Shown here: positions 16,594-25,006 of the stretch, piece after piece
Layout: every line of letters begins with the position of its first letter
How positions within the stretch are numbered: position 1 is the stretch's first letter
Source: an uncultured Granulosicoccaceae bacterium
Lineage (GTDB): Bacteria; Pseudomonadota; Gammaproteobacteria; CALCKW01
Direction of reading: 5' to 3'
Length of the DNA stretch: 37,716 bases
Assembly (NCBI GenBank): GCA_937965695.1
Contig: CALCKW010000006.1
Location: 1-37,716 of the forward strand
Notes under the pieces: generated by a model
What the model was told of the DNA's origin: nothing
Seen by the model: only the letters and a program-made list of their open reading frames with translations
The model's database searches: none
Translations under genes and position numbers: made by a program

Positions 16594-17622
16594 ATGCGAT
16601 CACTGATGCATTTAGAGACGATGGAAAGCCCTCACCGTCTTCGAGAACAACAACATGCGCTAAGGCAATCACTACCAGATCTCGCCAAACATCTGCGCAA
16701 CAATCCACCCCGGCTATTAATCAGCTGTGGACGGGGAAGCTCCGACCATGCGGGTGTTTTTATTCGTTACTTGTTCGAGACGGCATTGGGCATACCCAGC
16801 AGCTCGGCGACGCCATCTACGCTTTCTGTTTACGGCAGTGAAAGTAATTTAGAAAATACACTTGTATTATTGATCTCTCAATCGGGCCAGAGTCCAGATT
16901 TGGTGAGTTACGCTCAGTCTGCACGTGCATCAGGTGCTTGCACCATCGGTTTGATCAATCAAGACTCACCTACCCCGTTAGGTGAACACTGCGAATTCAT
17001 CTTGCCTTTGTGTGCCGGCCCCGAACAGTCGATCGCAGCAACCAAGTCTTGGCTAGCAACTATTTACGCTGCAATGCAGCTGCTAATGCACTGGACCGAA
17101 TCGGATTCGCTAAAAACAGACATCGACACGCTGCCCGCCCACATGCTGGAATCGCAGAAGCTTGATTTCAGCCCAGCTGTCGATCTGTTGAGTCAATGCA
17201 ACAGCATGTTGGTGCTAGGTCGTGGGCCAGGCTTGGGTTTAGCGAACGAAGTCGCCTTAAAATTCAAAGAGACCTGTGGGCTGCACGCTGAGTCATTTAG
17301 TGCCGCTGAGTTACTGCACGGTCCATTGGCAATGGTTGGCCCGGAGATGCCGGTGTTGATTTTTGACCAAGGCGGTAGTGCCAGTGACAGTATCCAAGAA
17401 GCCATTCACCGAATTCAAGAGACTGGTGCGCCAGTTCTGCATGTAGCCACTAAGCCGTTAGATAAATGCGTACCGCTGCCAAGCCTTAACGGAATTTCCC
17501 CCTGGTGTACGCTCATGACCCAAGCACAAAGTGCTTACCTAATGATCGAGCAATTGTCGTGGAGTCGCGGGTACGATCCTGACCGCCCCTCACACATCGC
17601 CAAGGTGACAAAAACCCAATGA
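16594..17622 (+). CDS. SIS-domain glucosamine-6-phosphate deaminase (NagB-II type)
   Basis: 342 residues from the ATG at 16594. A TTG at 16582 with AGGTGA just upstream is an alternative that adds four residues. The N-terminal LMHLETMESPHRLREQQ resembles the family start. Two SIS domains follow: SCGRGSSDHAG (~44-54) and SQSGQSPDLVSYA, then PEQSIAATKSW and LGRGPGLGLANEVALKFKE, and finally ELLHGPLAMV. This is the isomerase half of GlmS without its glutaminase domain. In nag clusters such proteins deaminate GlcN-6-phosphate to fructose-6-phosphate, replacing the unrelated NagB. An AgaS-like deaminase for a different amino sugar is the alternative. Confidence 0.87.
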   Translation: MRSLMHLETMESPHRLREQQHALRQSLPDLAKHLRNNPPRLLISCGRGSSDHAGVFIRYLFETALGIPSSSATPSTLSVYGSESNLENTLVLLISQSGQSPDLVSYAQSARASGACTIGLINQDSPTPLGEHCEFILPLCAGPEQSIAATKSWLATIYAAMQLLMHWTESDSLKTDIDTLPAHMLESQKLDFSPAVDLLSQCNSMLVLGRGPGLGLANEVALKFKETCGLHAESFSAAELLHGPLAMVGPEMPVLIFDQGGSASDSIQEAIHRIQETGAPVLHVATKPLDKCVPLPSLNGISPWCTLMTQAQSAYLMIEQLSWSRGYDPDRPSHIAKVTKTQ

Positions 17623-18779
17623 GCAAGATGTATCTCAACAATTTTTCGGCATTTATAGATGGCCACTGGCAGGACACGCTAGCCCTGTTGCTTGATGGCG
17701 AGAATATAGCGGCCATAGAGCCATGTATTCAAATTGACAAGCAGTTGCCAGTGCACGATTGTCGCGGCTACACATTAGCTGCGGGTTTTATTGATACGCA
17801 GGTCAACGGGGGCGGTGGTTTGATGTTTAATCAACAGCCAAACACAGAGACCATTGACGTGATGCGCCGCGGACACTGGAGTGGCGGCACGACCGCCATG
17901 CTACCGACCTTGATCACTGACGACTTTGATGTCATGTCGGATGCTGTGGATGCTGTGGCCAAGGCCATTGACACCCTGCCCGGTATATTGGGCATTCATC
18001 TTGAAGGACCGCATTTATCCGAAGAGCGCTGCGGCGTGCATGACCCCAAAAAAATACGGCCCTTTAGCGAACAGACTGAATCGCTTTTTTTACGCATGCC
18101 TGGAGAGAGGTTTTTACTGACCGTTGCGCCTGAAAACATGCCCGAAGGAGCAATCGCCAAGCTAACTGCATTGGGGGTGCGAGTGAGTGCAGGTCATAGT
18201 GCTGCCAGCTACGACTGTATTAAGACCGCACTGACCGAGGGCCTGAGTTGCTTTACGCATTTGCACAATGCCATGTCCCCGCTCACCGGTCGAGAGCCAG
18301 GTGTAGTGGGTGCCGCATTAGAAGACCAAGACAGCTATATGGGTATTATTATCGACGGTTTTCATCTACACGACACCACCGCAGCTTTGTCGATTGCAGC
18401 AAAAGCGCAAGGTAAAACCTTGTTGGTATCCGATGCCATGGCGACTATCGGCAGTGATAAAGACAGCTTTGAGCTCTATGGCGAGACCATTTACGCTGTC
18501 GACGGTCGCTGCGCCACAGCCGATGGAACATTGGCGGGGTCTGCGTTGGATATGGCTGGCGCTGTGCGCAACTGCGTTATTCGCTTAGGTTTACCCTTAG
18601 AAGAGGCACTGCGTATGGCGAGTCAATACCCGGCAGAATTTTTAGGAACTGACGACTGCCGAGGGCATTTGCGCGTAGGCTACCGTGCAGATTTTGCCCT
18701 GCTCAATGCAGACCACACACTCCAACAAACTTGGCTGGGTGGGCAATGTGTTTATACACGGGATAAGAGCACCCGATAG
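17619..18779 (+). CDS. nagA: N-acetylglucosamine-6-phosphate deacetylase
   Basis: 386 residues, the normal length for NagA. It removes acetate from GlcNAc-6-phosphate to give GlcN-6-phosphate, the substrate of the preceding deaminase. The amidohydrolase barrel shows GFIDTQVNGGGGLMFN (56-71), the metal ligand Glu129 in HLEGPHLS, His193 in SAGHSAA, His214 in THLHNAMSPLTGREPG, and the catalytic Asp272 in LVSDAMATIG. These match E. coli Glu131, His195, His216 and Asp273. The start ATG overlaps the upstream stop as ATGA, so the two are translationally coupled. It is the last gene of the plus-strand operon and is followed by a terminator. Confidence 0.95.
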   Translation: MSKMYLNNFSAFIDGHWQDTLALLLDGENIAAIEPCIQIDKQLPVHDCRGYTLAAGFIDTQVNGGGGLMFNQQPNTETIDVMRRGHWSGGTTAMLPTLITDDFDVMSDAVDAVAKAIDTLPGILGIHLEGPHLSEERCGVHDPKKIRPFSEQTESLFLRMPGERFLLTVAPENMPEGAIAKLTALGVRVSAGHSAASYDCIKTALTEGLSCFTHLHNAMSPLTGREPGVVGAALEDQDSYMGIIIDGFHLHDTTAALSIAAKAQGKTLLVSDAMATIGSDKDSFELYGETIYAVDGRCATADGTLAGSALDMAGAVRNCVIRLGLPLEEALRMASQYPAEFLGTDDCRGHLRVGYRADFALLNADHTLQQTWLGGQCVYTRDKSTR

Positions 18780-18801
18780 CTCACCTCCCTGTATGCCGGT
18801 A

Positions 18802-18843
18802 TTAATCCTGAGGCAGTGCGCTTCAGAATTAAGATAATTTTTT
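18802..18843 (+). terminator. Intrinsic terminator of the nag operon
   Basis: An interrupted 13-bp stem (left arm from TTAATCCTGAGGC, right arm ending GAATTAA; one mismatch and one G-U pair) is followed by ATAATTTTTT. It lies 22 bp after the nagA stop. The T-tract overlaps the stop codon of the convergent gene at 18842. Confidence 0.8.
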
Positions 18844-19609
18844 AAACCATTGCCTCGCGGTGGCGATCGGCCAAATCAGCGCAGGCAGTTCTGAATGGAC
18901 CGGGGCCGTGGCTGATCCGCGCAACGCCAGCAGAGCCTAGGTCGGCCAATGAAGGGCCAGCGTTACTCGCCATTGCATTAACAGGTAGATCTACCGAGTT
19001 GCAGACCTCAGCGAGCAATGTTAGATCATTCAGTCCCGGAACAAAAAAGCCGGATGCTCCAGCTTCAGCGTATGCCTGCCCTCTCTCAATCGCCTCCGGC
19101 ACGTGGCTCGCGTGCTTGGTTGAGTCTCGCTCTTTTAGGAATACATCTGTTCGCGCGTTGATAAAAAAATCTAATTCAGAGTCTTCAGCTGCATTTAATC
19201 GGATGGCCGCGATACGTTTTGTCTGATCACCAATACTGTGCAGGCCTGAATTGCCTACTATTTGATCTTCAAAATTAATTCCCACAGCACCTGCAACAAT
19301 CAGCTGGGCCACGTTGTCGGCTACTTCATCCGCAGAGACAGCGTAACCGCCTTCGAAGTCCACGCTCAACGGAATACTGACGCTCGCAACGATACGCTGC
19401 ACTATTTGCAACAAGAATGGCAAAGGAAGCAACTCACCATCAGCATAACCCTGTGCGCCCGCCACCGACCAACTGCCCGTCGCTAGGGCTTGTGCACCGG
19501 ATGATTCAACAACCTTGGCAGAAGCAGCATCCCAGATATTGTATAAAACCAGTGGATTGTTTTTTTGATGGAGACGGGCAAATAACGTTGATTGAGCGTG
19601 CTGATCCAT
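18842..19609 (-). CDS. PEP mutase/isocitrate lyase superfamily protein
   Basis: 255 residues with the barrel start PLVLYNIWDAASAKVVESSGAQALATGSWSVA (about 20-50), then IPLSVDFEGGYA and VGINFEDQ, and FFINARTDVFL. This is the pattern of the carboxyvinyl-carboxyphosphonate phosphorylmutase-like branch. The catalytic cysteine loop of true lyases (KKCGH) is not present; the equivalent region is DQIVGNSGLHSIGDQ. A 2-methylisocitrate or isocitrate lyase is therefore unlikely. It may act on an oxaloacetate-like or phosphonate substrate, which is unknown. GGAG lies 8 nt before the ATG. It is convergent with nagA and not part of its operon. Confidence 0.82.
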   Translation of the reverse strand: MDQHAQSTLFARLHQKNNPLVLYNIWDAASAKVVESSGAQALATGSWSVAGAQGYADGELLPLPFLLQIVQRIVASVSIPLSVDFEGGYAVSADEVADNVAQLIVAGAVGINFEDQIVGNSGLHSIGDQTKRIAAIRLNAAEDSELDFFINARTDVFLKERDSTKHASHVPEAIERGQAYAEAGASGFFVPGLNDLTLLAEVCNSVDLPVNAMASNAGPSLADLGSAGVARISHGPGPFRTACADLADRHREAMV

Positions 19610-19729
19610 GACGGAGACTCCAGTAAACAGGCCCTATTAGCTTAACGCTTTTTAGCTAAAGAGCACACTTGTAAACGACAGTTGCTGCAGCCTCAGGGAC
19701 ACCCAATAGTTAGAACAGGGAATCAATTT

Positions 19730-20650
19730 TTAAGGCGCACGTTTTTGTAAGAAAGCTATCGGCATTTTGAGCAAACTAACACCCACTAATACCAGTACAA
19801 ATCCTAACATTTGCAAATTGGTGACCCGCTCGTCAAAGAGATAGGCTGCCAAACTCAGAGAAATCACAGGGCTGGCCATACTTATCAGCGTGGCGGGAGC
19901 TGCTTCTATTTCGCGCATGCCTTCAAACAACATCAAAAACGGTATCACGGTGGCGAAGATCACAAGGCAAGCAATCCAGAAGAGCCCTGACACCGGTAAT
20001 TGAAAATCTGCCTCTACCACGAGCCACGGCGCCAACAGCGCGAAGACCAAAAGCGTTGAAAGATTGGAGTAAACCGTAAATCGGTTAGCACCCAGACGCA
20101 AGCTGACACCGCGCCCGTAATACAGGTACGCACCATAGGTGGCGGCGGAACAGAGCACACAGAATACCCCGAGTAGCGGCAGCCGCATCTCCACACCGTC
20201 AAACAATCCAAGCATTAAAATCAATCCACAATAAGCCACCACAAACGTGGCTATTTCCTTTCGCTCAGGAGATCGCCGTTGATGAATTATGCCCAGCAAT
20301 TGCACAAACAGCGGGAAGGTGAACAGTATTGCTCGACTCACTCCAACATCCATGATGCTGAGTGCATAGATGTCGAAACCGGTGGCAAGCGTAAAGAGAA
20401 ACCCGCAGGCCAAGGCAAGGCCTATGTCACGGGGTGTGTATTCGTTGCTGTGTGCAGCCGCGCGCCAGCGGCCCACCAGATAAAACAAGGGCGTGGCACA
20501 GAGAGCACGTAACAACAACACGGCGGCAACGGTCATGCCGGTGTCCAGTGCTAAACGGGCAAATATTCCCTTGGTCGCCAGGCAAACGGTGGCCACGCAG
20601 ACCAGGGTAAAAGCCGTTTGCTGACTGAGGCTGGATGTGGGGATTGTCAC
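19730..20650 (-). CDS. EamA/DMT-family membrane transporter
   Basis: 306 residues with about ten hydrophobic spans in two repeats. The start LVCVATVCLATKGIFARLALDTGMTVAAVLLLRAL and the second-repeat ending LISMASPVISLSLAAYLFDERVTNLQMLGFVLVLVGVSLL are classic EamA features, including the conserved PV..L.....F.E pattern. It is an inner-membrane exporter or importer of an unknown metabolite. It lies 120 bp downstream of the start of the PEP-mutase-like gene on the same strand and 55 bp after the end of the RNB ribonuclease gene. It may be co-transcribed with the latter. Confidence 0.87.
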   Translation of the reverse strand: MTIPTSSLSQQTAFTLVCVATVCLATKGIFARLALDTGMTVAAVLLLRALCATPLFYLVGRWRAAAHSNEYTPRDIGLALACGFLFTLATGFDIYALSIMDVGVSRAILFTFPLFVQLLGIIHQRRSPERKEIATFVVAYCGLILMLGLFDGVEMRLPLLGVFCVLCSAATYGAYLYYGRGVSLRLGANRFTVYSNLSTLLVFALLAPWLVVEADFQLPVSGLFWIACLVIFATVIPFLMLFEGMREIEAAPATLISMASPVISLSLAAYLFDERVTNLQMLGFVLVLVGVSLLKMPIAFLQKRAP

Positions 20651-20705
20651 TTGCGAGGCTCTGAAGAACTAGCAGCCAACTATACGCCCGTGGCGCATCG
20701 CGTTG

Positions 20706-22415
20706 TCAAACAAGTCGAAATAAAAACCGTCGGCGTTGTTCGTCCCACGCCTCTGTTCGAATATTCACAGAATCGCCAATACGCAGAAGCGGCGCTTTGC
20801 CGACGTCAGGCGTAGCTGTTGTAGAACTGATTTCATAATTGCAGTTGTACTGCTGTTCTAGATCATCGGCATAGAGTTTAATGTCGAGCGATAAGTCCTG
20901 CAGCGAGAGATAAATTCTCGTGCCTCGCATGCCCATTACCGTGGCCGCTCGCACGGTGCGTTGCTCAGCAGGCAAGCTTAAATCGTCACGGAGATACTGC
21001 TCGATAATGTGCAACTGAAAACTCTTTTCTAATTTGCGCTGCGCCTTTTTTGAGGCATTGGCAGCAACGATGACTTGCTCGCGAAGCGCTTCGTCTTCCG
21101 CCTTGCTTTCAGGCGTGAGTGCGCCTTGCGTCTCCAGCAATTCTTTGTGACTGAATATGCCAGCAATCTCGCGCATGGGCGAAGAAAAACGTGCGTAGCC
21201 GTCGACACCCAAGGCGTGATGTGGGCCAGGCTCTGCCGAAAACTCTGACGCGTGGTTGCTCAGCATAACTTGCCGCTCTACCACCTGCCGCATACTTTGC
21301 CACTGCTGACCATCGGGTAGCCCTTGCATGTAATCCGACAAGGTCGATTCGCCATCCCAGCGCCAGACGCTGTCTAACTGATGTAACTCGCAGAGTTCAG
21401 CGAGTGTCTCGCGCAGTCTGGACAATCGTTCTTGCACGGGCGGTAAATGCACCCGAAATACCGCTTGCATGTCGTCGGTCAGCTTTTCGCGCTGCATCAA
21501 CATCTGCGCGCCAACCATATTGCACAGCAGCGAAATCTGCTCGTTGTAGCGTTCCACATCATTGCGATCACGTAGCGTTAGCAAAAAAGATGAAGAATCT
21601 TCAGGATCAATACTCATCTGCACTTCGCGGCGGTTGTGTTCAACCACATTTCGCTCACGTGCCAGTGCCATGCGCACCATACCAATTTCAGGTAACAGCC
21701 TTAAGCTAGGCGCGTAATCAAGTGAGTCCCAAGGGTGAGCTTTACCGCTGTCCTGTTGATCCAGCCATGCTTGCACACCGGGATAACTCAGTTTTGCGCG
21801 ACTGCGAATACGAGCCTGATAGGTCGATGCGCTACAGCAGTTACCCTGCTTATCCAAACTGATATCAAAAACCAATGCTCGCCGCCTCACGTCGGGGTTG
21901 AGCGACACCAAGCCCTCACTGAGACTTGTTGGCAGCATAGGTGCGGCCATACCCGGTGCGTAATAGGTGGAACCGCGCTGCAGCGCCTCATCGAATAAAG
22001 CGGTGCCAGGCCGCACATAGTAAGCCGCATCGGACAACGCGTAGAGCAGCCGATACCCATTGGGTAATGTCTCTAGAAAAAGCGCTTGATCAAGATCACG
22101 GGAGTCGCGATTGTCAATAGTGACAAAGGCCAAGCTTTCTAAATCCTGTAGTTCTGGATTATCCAGACCCGGCTCTAACAACCACTGAGAGGCCTCTTCT
22201 TCACAGGCCTGCGGGTGGCTGGGGTTTATCCGCTGCTCCGCAAAGGTGCTGATGATGTGGTGTAATGCGGTGTCCGCAGCAGCAAACAACGTCGGCTTGT
22301 CGGTCACGGTATAGACCGCACGCTGCAATAAGGGCTCCTGCGTGGCAAGCGTCCGAGACTCGTCGAACATGCCCACCAACTGCCCATCACGCTCTATTGC
22401 AAACCAATCTTTCAC
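20706..22415 (-). CDS. RNB-domain exoribonuclease (RNase II/R-related)
   Basis: 569 residues if translation starts at the GTG at 22415, which has GAGAG 4 nt upstream. The frame stays open to 22685 but that part overlaps the opposite Nudix gene and has no domain character. The RNB active site is FVTIDNRDSRDLDQALF, followed by LYALSDAAYYVRPGTALFDEALQRGSTYYAPG and PMLPTSLSEGLVSLNP. The conserved LGVDGYARFSSPMRE segment comes later, and a C-terminal S1-like barrel near GTRIYLSLQDLSLDIKLYADDL. It should degrade RNA 3' to 5'. Only about 90 residues precede the RNB domain, so the usual two cold-shock domains are absent. The fourth catalytic-site Asp is Gln (DLDQ), a variant I believe occurs in other RNB subfamilies. 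Confidence 0.85.
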   Translation of the reverse strand: MKDWFAIERDGQLVGMFDESRTLATQEPLLQRAVYTVTDKPTLFAAADTALHHIISTFAEQRINPSHPQACEEEASQWLLEPGLDNPELQDLESLAFVTIDNRDSRDLDQALFLETLPNGYRLLYALSDAAYYVRPGTALFDEALQRGSTYYAPGMAAPMLPTSLSEGLVSLNPDVRRRALVFDISLDKQGNCCSASTYQARIRSRAKLSYPGVQAWLDQQDSGKAHPWDSLDYAPSLRLLPEIGMVRMALARERNVVEHNRREVQMSIDPEDSSSFLLTLRDRNDVERYNEQISLLCNMVGAQMLMQREKLTDDMQAVFRVHLPPVQERLSRLRETLAELCELHQLDSVWRWDGESTLSDYMQGLPDGQQWQSMRQVVERQVMLSNHASEFSAEPGPHHALGVDGYARFSSPMREIAGIFSHKELLETQGALTPESKAEDEALREQVIVAANASKKAQRKLEKSFQLHIIEQYLRDDLSLPAEQRTVRAATVMGMRGTRIYLSLQDLSLDIKLYADDLEQQYNCNYEISSTTATPDVGKAPLLRIGDSVNIRTEAWDEQRRRFLFRLV

Positions 22416-22547
22416 AATGCTCTCGCTCTTATTGCCTAGGCTGGACAGTATATGACACAGCGTGGTCGCTGTTACACTGATCAAAGACAACAGGAAGCAA
22501 TCGATGAAGGCTTTAAATACGGCTGGGAACCGCGGTGAGCAGCATCC

Positions 22548-23081
22548 ATGCTGCAGTCCTCTAAAATGACAGCACCTAACAGCGACTTCGAAATGCTCGA
22601 TGTGGTGGATGAACAAGACCGTGTCATCGACACTCTCACCCGCGCTGAAATACATCGCCGAGGCCTGCGGCATCGTGCTTGCCACATTCTGGTCTATAAC
22701 TCTGCGGGGGAGTTGTTTCTACAACAACGCGCCTGGCACAAAGACTCTGACCCTGGGCTTTGGGATAGCTCCTGCGCTGGCCACGTGGATGCTGGCGAAG
22801 ACTATGCTGCCTGTGCCGTACGAGAGCTGCAAGAGGAGCTTGGAATTGTCCTCGAAGAACCGCTGAAGCCGCTGTTTATGTTGCGACCAAGTGAAGTCAG
22901 CGGATGGGAGTTTGTGCAGGTCTACACCCTTCTACATAATGGCTCAATGCGTCTTTGCCCCGACGAGCTTCTCGGTGGAGAATGGTTCAGCCCGCAGACA
23001 ATACAACAGCGGATAGTTGATCAGCCTGATACCCTGAGCTCTGCGTTCAAAAAAATATGGACGATGAACACGCTTTATTGA
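22548..23081 (+). CDS. Nudix hydrolase (YfcD/Idi-like)
   Basis: 177 residues. The Nudix box G-x5-E-x7-REL-QEELGI is exact at 78-100 (starting GHVDAGEDYAACA). The N-terminal EMLDVVDEQDRVIDTLTRAEIHRRGLRHRACHILVYN resembles the YfcD and isopentenyl-diphosphate-isomerase branch. For Idi the catalytic Cys and Glu context is not convincing, so YfcD-like pyrophosphohydrolase is the better call. Two starts are possible, 22548 (GGTGAG upstream) and 22566. It is divergent from the RNB ribonuclease and followed 10 bp later by the amidotransferase-like gene, probably as an operon. Confidence 0.88.
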   Translation: MLQSSKMTAPNSDFEMLDVVDEQDRVIDTLTRAEIHRRGLRHRACHILVYNSAGELFLQQRAWHKDSDPGLWDSSCAGHVDAGEDYAACAVRELQEELGIVLEEPLKPLFMLRPSEVSGWEFVQVYTLLHNGSMRLCPDELLGGEWFSPQTIQQRIVDQPDTLSSAFKKIWTMNTLY

Positions 23082-23091
23082 GATCAAAGCA

Positions 23092-23895
23092 ATGCTAAAA
23101 ATACTCGTGGTAGAAGGCAATTCCCCAGCGTTAGTCGCTGATGCAGGGGCGAACGGCCAGACGAGCAACGCCGAGAACTATGGCACTGTATTGCATGAGA
23201 TTTGTAGCGAAGTGCAATTTGAAATTTTTCAACCATACCTTTCAACTGACGAGCTAGACGCTGAATACCTGAGCCAGTTCGATGGCGCGGCTTTCACGGG
23301 TGCTGGTGTCGATTGGTCGACCAGTGCACCCGAAGCCCACCCGCAACGCAGCGCTATGGAGTGCATATTTGCAGCCAACATTCCAACTATCGGTTCTTGC
23401 AACGGTCTGCAATTGGCCAATGTGGTTTTGGGCGGTGAGACAGCAGTATCACCTGATGGGCTAGAAATCGGCTTGGCGAAAAACATTCAGCTCAGTGAAT
23501 TCGGCCAACAACACTTGCTGCATAAGGGTCGTAGAAGCGGATTCAGTTGCACCAGCATTCATCGCGATCAAATCGCGAGGCCACCCAGCGGTGCGCAAAT
23601 CACCGCAGAAAACGAGCACAGTATTCAAGGGTTGGTATACGAACTAGGTGGGGTTAAGTTTTGGGGTCTGCAATACCACCCTGAGCTTAGCCTTCAACAC
23701 ATCGCAGACTACTTATATAGAGAGCGTGGTTTGTTTAGCAAACAAAATACAATACTGGAGAAGGTGGAACGCGCGATCGAAAACCCAGATCGTGGTGCCG
23801 AAGCGCTGGGCGGAATTCAACAAGATTTGGCGTTGCCGACCCGTGTGACTGAACTTCGTAATTGGCTATCGAGTTTAAATAGCCAGACCACTTGA
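23092..23895 (+). CDS. Class I glutamine amidotransferase-like protein
   Basis: 267 residues. The nucleophile elbow is GSCNGLQ with Cys103. The His/Glu pair of the triad is LQYHPELS (His196, Glu198). This is the arrangement of free-standing GuaA-like class I glutaminase domains such as YfeJ. It would release ammonia from glutamine or hydrolyse gamma-glutamyl bonds in the cytoplasm. No synthetase partner is adjacent. About 60 residues after the HPE motif, with charged helical character, form a C-terminal extension. It starts 10 bp after the Nudix gene. Confidence 0.87.
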   Translation: MLKILVVEGNSPALVADAGANGQTSNAENYGTVLHEICSEVQFEIFQPYLSTDELDAEYLSQFDGAAFTGAGVDWSTSAPEAHPQRSAMECIFAANIPTIGSCNGLQLANVVLGGETAVSPDGLEIGLAKNIQLSEFGQQHLLHKGRRSGFSCTSIHRDQIARPPSGAQITAENEHSIQGLVYELGGVKFWGLQYHPELSLQHIADYLYRERGLFSKQNTILEKVERAIENPDRGAEALGGIQQDLALPTRVTELRNWLSSLNSQTT

Positions 23896-23968
23896 GCCCT
23901 TTGGGTTTTACCTAGTATCAGCTCAGATGCTAACAAAATAGACAGATTCAACACGCACGGCAAATCCT

Positions 23969-24775
23969 CTACCCTAACTCGACGTAACCCATCCGCTTAG
24001 CGTAGTTTTCTAGATCCAAAATTTTTTGGTAAGCCTTCAAATCAATGGAGACGATACTCTTGAGTAATAAGTCGGCTCTTACTGCTGCCAAGTTTGGGTC
24101 TTCAAAGGCTTGCAATAAGGCACTCAAAACACGTTCCGCCGTGTCGCTGCCACGATCTACGTGCGTGACATAGGGAGGAGCGGGAGCGTGTACTGTCATG
24201 CCAATCACACGAGTTTGTTTCAATTCGTATGGCCGATACATTTTGAGCAGCTTGTAGGTGACACTATCAATTGCTGCAACATCAGCTGTCTTATCGCGAA
24301 TGGCTAGCAAGCTATCTCGATGGCTACCGCTGTAAAAAACGTCGCTGAAAAACCGACCGTTTATGTGCTTGGCCGCAACCTGATGACGAAGTGAGCTCAT
24401 GCCTGAATGTGATTCTGGCCCGTTGGCCACAGCGACAGTGTCCCGCATTTGCAAAACATCGTCGTAAAGGCTGTCTTCGTGCACGACAATCAAACTGGAG
24501 TACTCGTGGGCCGAGCACTCTTCAACATCAAACAGAGGCACTGCAAGCGGTTGTAAGCTGCCTCTATAACTGCTTACCACGTCATAACCGCAGCATTGAC
24601 TAAGGAGCAAGTTTTTGTCTGATAGGAGTTCTGCTAACGGTTTACCGTGTGAGAGTTCGGTGGGTAGATCTTTGACACCCTCCCGGTCCAAATGGGTTGC
24701 TATTCCCTGCCAAAGCGTTGAGAGCGCGGGTTCGATTTCGCTGAAATTGTACATCGGGAAACTGGCGTTAAACAT
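23969..24775 (-). CDS. PhnD-like substrate-binding-domain protein without signal peptide
   Basis: 268 residues from the ATG at 24775, chosen because GAAGGA lies just upstream; the frame also reads from a TTG at 24787. The protein begins directly with MFNASFPMYNFSEIEPALSTLW. It contains ECSAHEYSSLIVVHEDS, then VAVANGPESHSGMSSLRHQV, FYSGSHRDSLLAIRDKTADVAAIDSVTY and an APAPPYV stretch. This is the pattern of PhnD-type phosphate/phosphonate-binding proteins. There is no signal peptide or lipobox, and an in-frame stop lies upstream, so secretion is not expected. No ABC permease or ATPase is nearby. It may be a cytoplasmic sensor or binding protein of unknown ligand. Confidence 0.78.
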   Translation of the reverse strand: MFNASFPMYNFSEIEPALSTLWQGIATHLDREGVKDLPTELSHGKPLAELLSDKNLLLSQCCGYDVVSSYRGSLQPLAVPLFDVEECSAHEYSSLIVVHEDSLYDDVLQMRDTVAVANGPESHSGMSSLRHQVAAKHINGRFFSDVFYSGSHRDSLLAIRDKTADVAAIDSVTYKLLKMYRPYELKQTRVIGMTVHAPAPPYVTHVDRGSDTAERVLSALLQAFEDPNLAAVRADLLLKSIVSIDLKAYQKILDLENYAKRMGYVELG

Positions 24776-24839
24776 AATGTCCTTCAATTGCTGGAGACCA
24801 CATTGCCGCCAAGCTCAGGCAGCTTTCATGCGAGGATTT

Positions 24840-25006
24840 CTAGGGAGCCTCAGCTTAAGTCCAGTCAGTGATGTTGGCGTGAAAATTTGGACCCAGCAAG
24901 GCGCGAATCGACGACAACAGTGGTGCTATTGGCAAGATGTGCAATGCGCCTGGCCCGAATTTATCGCATCGACGGTGCGAGCGTGACTTGAGCTTAGGTT
25001 CCCTAG
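24840..25006 (+). repeat. Interspersed MITE-like element, copy 3 (167 bp)
   Basis: This copy has the best-preserved terminal inverted repeats. CTAGGGAGCCTCAGCTTAAG at the left matches CTAGGGAACCTAAGCTCAAG read inward from the right, 17 of 20 identical. The interior shares CCAGTCAGTGATG, ACCCAGCAAGGCGCGAATCG, GTGGTGCTATTGGC and ATCGACGGTGCGAGC with the other copies. Its right-end CTAG contains the stop codon of the neighbouring hydroxylase gene. Confidence 0.92.

Noticed and set aside
22416..22685. N-terminal extension of the RNB ribonuclease reading frame
   Set aside because: It overlaps the Nudix gene on the other strand, has no domain character, and a GTG with a ribosome-binding site lies at the expected start.
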